The translations under genes were made by a program, and so were the position numbers. From the NCBI RefSeq assembly GCF_000737785.1, contig NZ_JPRO01000005.1, forward strand, positions 62,001 through 126,000: DNA of 64,000 bases, in the 5' to 3' direction. The notes beneath the pieces were generated by a model. That model was not told the DNA's origin. It searched no databases and saw nothing but the letters and a program-made list of their open reading frames with translations. The DNA is from Chryseobacterium luteum. Its GTDB lineage: Bacteria > Bacteroidota > Bacteroidia > Flavobacteriales > Weeksellaceae. Below are positions 1-6,421 of this stretch, one piece after another; positions within the stretch are counted from its first letter, which is position 1; each line of letters starts with the position of its first letter.

Positions 1-1808
1 TTCTGAAGTGATGGAATGAAGGTGATAAACAAGGCCGGAATAATGGCAAAATATTTAGCAACGTCATTCGCAATACTGAAAGTTGTGAGTGTTCCACGGG
101 TCATCAGCAGCTGTTTTCCGATTTCTACGATTTCAATCAGTTTCGTAGGATCATTGTCAAGGTCTACCATGTTACCGGCTTCTTTTGCCGCCTGTGTTCC
201 GCTGTTCATCGCAACCCCTACATCGGCCTGAGCTAATGCCGGAGCATCATTCGTTCCGTCTCCCATCATGGCAACCAGTTTTCCTTCCTGCTGTTCTTTT
301 TTGATGTAGTTCATTTTGTCTTCAGGCTTGGCTTCGGCAATGAAATCATCTACGCCAGCTTTTTCTGCAATAAATTTTGCCGTCAGAGGATTATCTCCGG
401 TTACCATCACCGTTTTTACCCCCATTTTTCTCAGTCTCTGGAAACGTTCCTGAATTCCTGTTTTAATGATATCCTGAAGTTCGATAACGCCCCAGACTTT
501 TTCATTAACGCTTACAACAAGAGGAGTTCCCCCGTTTTCAGAAATTTTGGTAACGGCATCCTGGGTTTCTTTCGGGAAGATGTTCCCGGCTTTTTCAGTC
601 AGTTTTTTTATCGTATCATAGGCTCCTTTCCTGATTCTTGTGTCTTCAAAATCAATTCCTGAAGTTCTGGTTTCCGCTGAAAAATCAATATAGACAGGGT
701 TGGGAACAAGAAGGTCTTCTGATTTCAGCTGGCTTAGTTCTATAATGGATTTTCCTTCCGGTGTTTCATCTGCTACTGAACTTAAGGCGGAAGCTTTAAT
801 AAAGTCCGGCAATCTGATTCCGTCAGCGGGGTGAAATTCTGTTGCTTTACGGTTTCCGATAGTGATGGTTCCTGTTTTATCAAGAAGCAGTACATCAATA
901 TCTCCGGCAGTTTCTACGGCTTTACCGCTTTTAGTAATTACGTTCGCTCTCAAAGCTCTGTCCATTCCGGCAATCCCGATTGCAGAGAGCAGACCTCCAA
1001 TGGTTGTGGGAATCAAACAAACGAAAAGTGATATAAATGACGCAATGGTAATGGGAGTCTTGGCGTAGTCTGCAAAAGGTTTTAAAGTGAGCGTAACAAT
1101 TATAAAAGTCAGGGTAAATCCTGCCAAAAGTATGGTTAATGCGATTTCATTAGGTGTTTTCTGTCTTGAAGCTCCTTCTACAAGAGCGATCATTTTATCT
1201 AAAAACGATTCTCCCGGTTTGGTGGTCACCTTTACTTTTATTCTGTCAGAAAGAACTTTTGTTCCGCCTGTTACAGAGCTTTTATCGCCTCCGGATTCAC
1301 GGATTACAGGTGCGCTTTCTCCGGTGATGGCCGATTCATCAATGGTAGCAAGACCTTCGATGATTTCTCCGTCCATCGGGATCTGATCTCCGGTTTCACA
1401 AAGGAAAATATCACCCAGTTTCATTTCGGCAGACATTCTCAGAACGGTTTCTACCTGAAAGCCGGGTTTGTTCTCCACAACCACTTTGGCAGGAGTTTCT
1501 TCACGCGTTTTTCTGAGGGTATCCGCTTGTGCTTTACCTCTGGCTTCGGCGATTGCTTCTGCAAAATTGGCGAAAAGAACGGTAAAAAATAAGATAATGA
1601 ATACGGTAAAGTTATAAGCAAAGCTTCCCTGTGATTTGTCACCTGTAAGGCTAAAAATGCTTACTATGAACATCACCACTGTTCCGACTTCTACCAGGAA
1701 CATGACGGGATTTTTAAACATGATTTTCGGATTCAGCTTGACGAAGGACTGTTTGATCGCTTCGTTCACCAAATCTTTTTGAAACAATGTCTGTGATTGA
1801 TTTTTCAT
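1..1808 (-). CDS. kdpB: Potassium-transporting P-type ATPase subunit B (KdpB), 3' end cut by window edge
   Basis: This is the catalytic ATP-hydrolysing subunit of the Kdp high-affinity K+ pump in the inner membrane. The frame is open from the ATG at 1806-1808 to the window edge (602 codons; the C-terminus lies outside). The P-type ATPase phosphorylation motif DKTGT begins at about residue 310, the actuator TGES motif lies near residue 160, and the hinge motif MMGDGTNDAPAL is encoded near 245-285. Hydrophobic segments flank the actuator loop. It follows kdpA on the same strand, but 172 bp away, an unusually wide gap filled by an inverted repeat. KdpC would be expected next, outside the window. 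Confidence 0.97.
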   Translation of the reverse strand, partial: MKNQSQTLFQKDLVNEAIKQSFVKLNPKIMFKNPVMFLVEVGTVVMFIVSIFSLTGDKSQGSFAYNFTVFIILFFTVLFANFAEAIAEARGKAQADTLRKTREETPAKVVVENKPGFQVETVLRMSAEMKLGDIFLCETGDQIPMDGEIIEGLATIDESAITGESAPVIRESGGDKSSVTGGTKVLSDRIKVKVTTKPGESFLDKMIALVEGASRQKTPNEIALTILLAGFTLTFIIVTLTLKPFADYAKTPITIASFISLFVCLIPTTIGGLLSAIGIAGMDRALRANVITKSGKAVETAGDIDVLLLDKTGTITIGNRKATEFHPADGIRLPDFIKASALSSVADETPEGKSIIELSQLKSEDLLVPNPVYIDFSAETRTSGIDFEDTRIRKGAYDTIKKLTEKAGNIFPKETQDAVTKISENGGTPLVVSVNEKVWGVIELQDIIKTGIQERFQRLRKMGVKTVMVTGDNPLTAKFIAEKAGVDDFIAEAKPEDKMNYIKKEQQEGKLVAMMGDGTNDAPALAQADVGVAMNSGTQAAKEAGNMVDLDNDPTKLIEIVEIGKQLLMTRGTLTTFSIANDVAKYFAIIPALFITFIPSLQ

Positions 1809-1833
1809 TTTTTTGAAAGAGTTATATCATTAT

Positions 1834-1967
1834 AAATCAATGCCAACCATTAAGAAAGAATAAAACTGAAAGGAGTGAAGATGGATAATATATTCAGGTG
1901 AATGTTTCGATGAGTTTTAGACTGGTTTCCTGACATTTCAATCTTCCTAATGGTTGACTATTGATTT
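1834..1967. repeat. Imperfect inverted repeat in the kdpA-kdpB gap
   Basis: The left arm (1834-1871) and right arm (1936-1967) are imperfect reverse complements. Shared blocks are AAATCAAT, CAACCATTA and GAAA. The intervening ~64 bp shows no coding sense. The block CCATTAAGA recurs at 54919-54960, so this may be a member of a dispersed palindromic repeat family inserted into the kdp operon. It could form a long hairpin in the kdpAB transcript. Confidence 0.6.
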
Positions 1968-1980
1968 TAATTTTTAATGT

Positions 1981-3675
1981 TTATTTAGAGAAATATTGAA
2001 TCTGTTCTGCAATAGGTCCCAATGTTAATGCCGGGAAGAAAGACAGGGCTGCAATAAGAAGGATCACCGCCAGCGTCATAAATCCGAAAGTAGCCGTATC
2101 CGTTTTCAGGGTTCCTGAACTTTCCGGGATATATTTTTTCTGCGCCAACAATCCTGCAATCGCTATTGGTCCTATGATCGGAATAAATCTGGATAAGAGC
2201 AATACGATTCCCGTTGAAATATTCCACCAGGGGGTATTGTCACCCAGCCCTTCAAATCCGGAACCGTTGTTTGCGGAAGAAGAAGTGAACTCGTACAACA
2301 TTTCACTGAATCCGTGGAAACCCGGATTATTCAATGTTTTTGCTCCAAATTCTGGTAGATAAGCCGTCAATGCTGTTCCTACAAGGATTAAGAACGGGTG
2401 GAAAAGAGCGACGATCATGGCGATCTTCATTTCTTTGGCTTCAATCTTTTTGCCCATGAATTCCGGTGTCCTTCCTACCATCAAACCGCTGATGAATACA
2501 GCGAGAATGATAAAGATAAAATAATTCAGGATACCAACCCCACAGCCTCCGTAGAAGCAGTTGATCATCATGGCCAGCAGCTCATTCATTCCTGAAAGCG
2601 GCATGGTACTGTCATGCATGGCATTTACAGAACCTGTCGAAATAACTGTCGTTGCAATACTCCAATATCCTGAAGACGCACTTCCGAAACGGATTTCCTT
2701 ACCTTCCATCGCACCGAGATTACTGTCGGCTCCCATTTGTGTGATAAGAGGATTCCCGTTTGTTTCATTGACAACGTTCGGAACGGCAAGCGCCAGAAAA
2801 CCGACAGTCATTACCGTAAAGATTACCCAGGACAGTTTTCTCTTTTTCAGATAAAAACCTAAGGCAAAAACCAATGCGAACGGGATGATCATTTGGGTGA
2901 CCATTTCGGTCATATTCGTCACATAGTTTGGATTTTCAAGCGGGTGCGCCGAGTTGGCTCCGAAAAAACCTCCTCCATTGGTTCCCAAATGCTTGATCGC
3001 TACAAAAGCAGCCACAGGACCTCTGGAAACGTCAGCTTTTTGTCCTTCTAACGTTGTTATATGATCTTTCCCTTCGAAAGTCATCGGACTTCCGTTGGCG
3101 GAAAGAATCATGGCAACAAGGATACTGACAGGAATGAGAATTCTGATGATAGATTTAGTAAAGAAATCATAGAAATTTCCTAATTCCGTGGTTGTTTTTT
3201 CTTTAAAAGCCTTAAAAAGAACGGCCATTGCTGCCATTCCGGTGGCCGCAGTTACAAACTGCAGGAACATCAGATAAAGCTGGCTTAAATAACTTACGCC
3301 CGTTTCTCCCGAATAATGCTGAAGATTACAGTTTACCACAAATGAAATGGCTGTATTAAAAGCAAGATCAGGTGACATATTCGGGTTTCCGTCAGGATTT
3401 AAGGGAAGCCAGAACTGAGTCATCAGAATCAGGAACCCGATCACGAACCAAACCAAGTTGATCGTCAGCATTGCATACATATTCTGTTTCCAGGTCATCT
3501 GACGGGCTGGGTTAATCCCCGATATTTTATAAATTAATTTTTCAACAGGTTCAAAAACAGGATCTAAAAAGGTCTTTTTGTACCCGTACACATTAGCAAT
3601 ATATTTCCCCAGAAATATTCCAATGACTAATGTAATCGCAAACATGGCAATAACGCCTAAAATTTCTGTATTCAT
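1981..3675 (-). CDS. kdpA: Potassium-transporting ATPase subunit A (KdpA)
   Basis: KdpA is the K+-selective channel-like subunit of the Kdp pump. At 564 residues it matches the usual family length (about 557-570). The four selectivity-filter loops of the superfamily of K+ transporters are recognisable: the HYSGE region, GTNGGGFF, the YGGCGVG loop and the SSANNGSGF loop. About ten hydrophobic spans are present. The ATG start lies 6 bp after the kdpF stop. The neighbours kdpF upstream and kdpB downstream confirm the assignment. Confidence 0.98.
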   Translation of the reverse strand: MNTEILGVIAMFAITLVIGIFLGKYIANVYGYKKTFLDPVFEPVEKLIYKISGINPARQMTWKQNMYAMLTINLVWFVIGFLILMTQFWLPLNPDGNPNMSPDLAFNTAISFVVNCNLQHYSGETGVSYLSQLYLMFLQFVTAATGMAAMAVLFKAFKEKTTTELGNFYDFFTKSIIRILIPVSILVAMILSANGSPMTFEGKDHITTLEGQKADVSRGPVAAFVAIKHLGTNGGGFFGANSAHPLENPNYVTNMTEMVTQMIIPFALVFALGFYLKKRKLSWVIFTVMTVGFLALAVPNVVNETNGNPLITQMGADSNLGAMEGKEIRFGSASSGYWSIATTVISTGSVNAMHDSTMPLSGMNELLAMMINCFYGGCGVGILNYFIFIILAVFISGLMVGRTPEFMGKKIEAKEMKIAMIVALFHPFLILVGTALTAYLPEFGAKTLNNPGFHGFSEMLYEFTSSSANNGSGFEGLGDNTPWWNISTGIVLLLSRFIPIIGPIAIAGLLAQKKYIPESSGTLKTDTATFGFMTLAVILLIAALSFFPALTLGPIAEQIQYFSK

Positions 3676-3681
3676 GACCGG

Positions 3682-3759
3682 TTAAAATTTTTCAGGTTTC
3701 AGCAAAACGTAGCAGATGTACACAAAGGCCAGAATTGAAAGGAAAAATAAACTCCACAT
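3682..3759 (-). CDS. kdpF: KdpF small membrane subunit
   Basis: This 25-residue ORF is a single hydrophobic helix ending in YVLLKPEKF, the typical C-terminal signature of KdpF, the small stabilising peptide of the Kdp complex. It starts with ATG at 3757-3759, 4 nt after the stop of the preceding micro-ORF, and ends 6 nt before the kdpA ATG. It is too short for standard gene finding. The assignment rests on the position immediately before kdpA, the hydrophobic character and the PEKF ending. Confidence 0.85.
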   Translation of the reverse strand: MWSLFFLSILAFVYICYVLLKPEKF

Positions 3760-3763
3760 AGCT

Positions 3764-3847
3764 TTATATTTTATCAAAAAATTCAACGGATTTATAGAGA
3801 AGCCAGAACATCACTGCAAAAAGCAGGATCAAACTTATAAGCATCAT
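3764..3847 (-). CDS. 27-residue hydrophobic micro-ORF upstream of kdpF
   Basis: A 27-residue ORF starts with two Met codons, has a strongly hydrophobic core (LISLILLFAVMFWLL) and a short charged tail ending FFDKI. Its ATG overlaps the stop of the preceding 35-residue ORF in an ATGA arrangement, and its stop lies 4 nt before kdpF. These spacings suggest translational coupling. It resembles KdpF in size and topology but lacks the PEKF ending. I do not know a name for it; it may be a second accessory peptide of the Kdp complex. Confidence 0.6.
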   Translation of the reverse strand: MMLISLILLFAVMFWLLYKSVEFFDKI

Positions 3848-3951
3848 ATCGTTATTATTAAGGTTAAAAGGGTCAGTAATATGTACGATGTCATCAGCAG
3901 ACTGAATTCTGCATGATCACGTTTTTTGAACGTTTTTCTTGAAATTGTCAT
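3844..3951 (-). CDS. 35-residue basic/hydrophobic micro-ORF, first ORF of the kdp operon
   Basis: A 35-residue ORF has a basic N-terminus (RKTFKKRDH) followed by a hydrophobic helix (YILLTLLTLIITI), as expected for a small inner-membrane peptide with a cytosolic N-terminus. The start is the ATG at 3949-3951 and the stop TGA overlaps the next ATG. It would be the promoter-proximal cistron of kdp. No family is recognised. It could be a leader peptide or a membrane micro-protein; coding is inferred from the overlap and composition only. Confidence 0.5.
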   Translation of the reverse strand: MTISRKTFKKRDHAEFSLLMTSYILLTLLTLIITI

Positions 3952-3980
3952 TTTTAAAATATTTTATTCACATCCTATAG

Positions 3981-3994
3981 GCCAAAAGAAGGCC
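3981..3994 (-). promoter_or_regulatory. Candidate sigma-54 promoter of the kdp operon
   Basis: On the minus strand GG (3993-3994) is separated by exactly 10 nt from GC (3981-3982), the invariant -24/-12 spacing of sigma-54 promoters. The flanking bases match the fuller consensus only in part. The predicted transcription start would fall about 15-20 nt before the first micro-ORF. The adjacent gene encodes a sigma-54 activator, which makes the site plausible. The match is short and could be chance. Confidence 0.4.
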
Positions 3995-4070
3995 CACTCT
4001 GAAAACAAAACACTTAAACTATTAAATAACAAATACTTACATTAAATAATTCGACTATAGCAAAGTATAA

Positions 4071-4092
4071 AAGCCTATCATTTTGATAGGCT
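4071..4092 (-). terminator. Rho-independent terminator after the sigma-54 regulator gene
   Basis: The arms AGCCTATC and GATAGGCT form a hairpin followed on the minus strand by TTTTAT. It lies downstream of the regulator gene (4343-5668) and upstream of the kdp promoter, so the kdp operon is probably transcribed separately. Confidence 0.65.
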
Positions 4093-4342
4093 CGTTTATT
4101 GAAATGATAGGGATTAGATGTTAGAGATTAGATGTTAGATTTCAGACATGAGACTTTTAGATTAAGGTGAGAATTGGAAAACGTTAATGGTAAATTTTGT
4201 TTGCAAGTCAATGGTTTTTGAGTACATATTTCATGATTTATAGCTCTAGAACACGCAAACTCTCTCGCGCTCAAACCCGGAAACTCGCATCCCGAAACTC
4301 GCAAACCCTAAAACTCTCCGGCTCGCAAACCCCGTAACTCAT
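4093..4342. repeat. Gene-free stretch made of short repeat-family pieces
   Basis: No gene is visible. Positions 4110-4165 are a run of ATTAGATGTTAGA-like units, related to 22796-22850 on the other strand. Positions 4183-4220 (TGGTAAATTTTG, GCAAGTCAATGG) are related to 13979-14116. Positions 4248-4342 are a run of AACTCGCAAACCC-like units, related to 14213-14270 and 22715-22757. These look like degenerate dispersed intergenic repeats. Confidence 0.6.
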
Positions 4343-5668
4343 TTATCTCCATCCATACTCCTCCAGCTTACGGTACAGCGTTGCAATGCCGATCTCCAGC
4401 AGTCTGGCGGCTTCGGCTTTATTACCTTTGGTGTATTGCAGGACTTTTTGGATGTGTATTTTTTCAAGGGATCTCATGCTTAAAGAATCGCTTTCAGGAA
4501 CGGTTTTATCTGAATAATGGGGCAAACTATCCGCATCAAGGATATTGTTTTCCATTAAAATCAGACTTCTTTCCACGGCATTTCTGAGCTCGCGGATATT
4601 TCCTTTCCAGTCGTTTTTTTCCAGGGTTTTATAATAATCCGGATCGACCTGAAGGTTTGAAAGATGCAGTTTTCGTGAAAAAATATCGATGAAGTTTTTG
4701 GCCAGTATTTTAAGGTCCTCTTTTCTTTCACGTAAAGGCGGAAGATGGATCTCGAAAACATTCAGCCGGAAATAAAGGTCTTCCCGGAAATGGCCCTGTT
4801 TAATTTCTTCTTCCAGATCTCTGTTGGTCGCAGCAATCAGCCTGAAGTCGGAATGGGAAACTTTGGTCTCTCCCATTTTGATAAATTCCCCGGTTTCGAG
4901 AACACGGAGCAGCTTGGCCTGAAGTTCGACAGGCATCTCTCCTATTTCGTCTAAAAATAAGGTTCCGCTGTTGGCTTCTTCTATCAGACCTTTTTTATCT
5001 TTTACAGCACCTGTGAATGCTCCCTGTTTGTGTCCGAAAAGTTCACTTTCAAGAATCTCTTTGCTGAATGCAGAACAGTTGATCGCTACGAAATTATTTT
5101 TCTTTCTATCGCTTCCTTCATGGATGGCATTGGCAAAAACCTCTTTTCCGGTTCCTGTTTCTCCGGTCAGAAGAACGGCAGCGTCCGTCAAAGCTACTTT
5201 TTCAGCCAGTTTTTTAGACTGAAGGATCAGAGGAGAAGTTCCGATGATCTGCCCGAATCCTTTTGATACAGCAGTTTTTCGACCCATTTTAGACCGGTTA
5301 TCCTTTACTTTTTCCAGTGCTTTATACACCAGCGGAATGATCTTATCGTTATCGTCTCCTTTCACCAAGTAATCATAAGCCCCGTTTTTCATCGCCTGAA
5401 CAGCATCGGTAATATTCCCGAAAGCGGTCATCAGAATGATTTCGAGATGTGGATATTTGGTTTTGACAGATTTAACAAGCTCAACCCCAAAAGCATCAGG
5501 AAGGCGCACATCGCAGAGAACGACATCAAATTCGTGCTGCTCAAGCATGGTCATTGCAGAACGTGCTGTTGAAGCTTCTTTTACGTTAAAATCTTCCTGG
5601 GAAAGAATCATTCCTAATAGTTTCAGGAGCTTGATCTCGTCATCGATGATCAGAATGTTTCCGTGCAT
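4343..5668 (-). CDS. Sigma-54-dependent response regulator (NtrC family)
   Basis: This is a cytoplasmic transcription activator of 441 residues in the standard three-domain order. A receiver domain spans about 1-120 with phospho-acceptor Asp53 (LCDVRLPD). The AAA+ sigma-54 interaction domain has Walker A GETGTGKE at 169-176, the GAFTGA loop at 216-221 and Walker B LFLDE at 237-241. A FIS-type helix-turn-helix occupies about 405-440. No partner histidine kinase is in the window. Its place directly before the kdp genes suggests it controls them, perhaps with a KdpD-like kinase encoded beyond the left edge. Confidence 0.95.
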   Translation of the reverse strand: MHGNILIIDDEIKLLKLLGMILSQEDFNVKEASTARSAMTMLEQHEFDVVLCDVRLPDAFGVELVKSVKTKYPHLEIILMTAFGNITDAVQAMKNGAYDYLVKGDDNDKIIPLVYKALEKVKDNRSKMGRKTAVSKGFGQIIGTSPLILQSKKLAEKVALTDAAVLLTGETGTGKEVFANAIHEGSDRKKNNFVAINCSAFSKEILESELFGHKQGAFTGAVKDKKGLIEEANSGTLFLDEIGEMPVELQAKLLRVLETGEFIKMGETKVSHSDFRLIAATNRDLEEEIKQGHFREDLYFRLNVFEIHLPPLRERKEDLKILAKNFIDIFSRKLHLSNLQVDPDYYKTLEKNDWKGNIRELRNAVERSLILMENNILDADSLPHYSDKTVPESDSLSMRSLEKIHIQKVLQYTKGNKAEAARLLEIGIATLYRKLEEYGWR

Positions 5669-5762
5669 GGTGTGAGTTTTTTGGAAAACTACTGCAAACT
5701 TATTGAATTATTTCGGAAAGAAAGTAAAGAAAGCAGATTAGTCCTACTTTCTTCAACGGTTA

Positions 5763-6248
5763 TTACGGCTGAAAATATTTCATCAATATACTGGAATTCA
5801 TTTCCGTTTGTCCGGCATCAGAGATTTCTACAAAGCCCATTTTTTTGTAAAGTTCAAATGCTTTAAGATTGTCATGTTTAACTTCAAGGTAGATTTCAAT
5901 GTCTTTAAATTGGTCATCTGCCTCTTTTATAACTTTCCGGATCAGATTCAACCCTATACTTTTACCCTGATATTCTTGTTTAACGTACATCTGGTAAATA
6001 TTTCCTCTGCCGTTTTCGTCTTTAACAAAAGTGCAGATTCCAATTAACTGATCTTCATCAAAAGCACCGACTACAAATCTTTCCGCCAATTGATTTTCAA
6101 TATCGTATTCTATTCTGAATTTTTCAGTTTTCAGGGCTTCTTCATAATCAGCACCAAAAGATTCCGGGAATTTTTTTAAGCTTTCAAGCCTGACCGTTCT
6201 ATAGATGGTACTTTCTTCGGGTAAAAGTTTTCGGTATTGAATATTCAT
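5763..6248 (-). CDS. GNAT family N-acetyltransferase
   Basis: A 161-residue single-domain Gcn5-related acetyltransferase, using acetyl-CoA to acetylate an unknown amine. The family pattern is visible: an IGICTFVKD beta-strand, then IYQMYVKQEYQGKSIGLNLI (acetyl-CoA motif A, Q-x-x-G/S-x-G-like) and the C-terminal LEVKHDNLKAFELYKKMGF motif B. It stands alone upstream of the sigma-54 regulator gene with a 94 bp gap. The substrate cannot be predicted. Confidence 0.9.
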   Translation of the reverse strand: MNIQYRKLLPEESTIYRTVRLESLKKFPESFGADYEEALKTEKFRIEYDIENQLAERFVVGAFDEDQLIGICTFVKDENGRGNIYQMYVKQEYQGKSIGLNLIRKVIKEADDQFKDIEIYLEVKHDNLKAFELYKKMGFVEISDAGQTEMNSSILMKYFQP

Positions 6249-6354
6249 GATCTCAATGTATGAAATAATAACATAGTTTTAGCATCTGATCAGTTGATCC
6301 TATTTTTATGTGATATAAATTAAAACTATAGATGCAATAATAAGGAAATTCTGA

Positions 6355-6382
6355 TTTGTTCCTTTTTGATTCCTTACATTTG
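6355..6382 (+). promoter_or_regulatory. Candidate promoter of the M16 peptidase gene
   Basis: TTTG (6355-6358) and TACATTTG (6375-6382) match the Bacteroidota -33 (TTTG) and -7 (TAnnTTTG) elements. The 16-nt spacer is slightly shorter than usual. The -7 element lies 39 nt before the ATG at 6422. Confidence 0.4.
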
Positions 6383-6421
6383 TAAGGCATTCTGATCTAA
6401 AAGGATGAAATGAATTAGCTT

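Noticed and set aside
4248..4342. Possible CRISPR-like array
   Set aside because: Units are short, irregular and not separated by uniform spacers; it is a degenerate low-complexity repeat.
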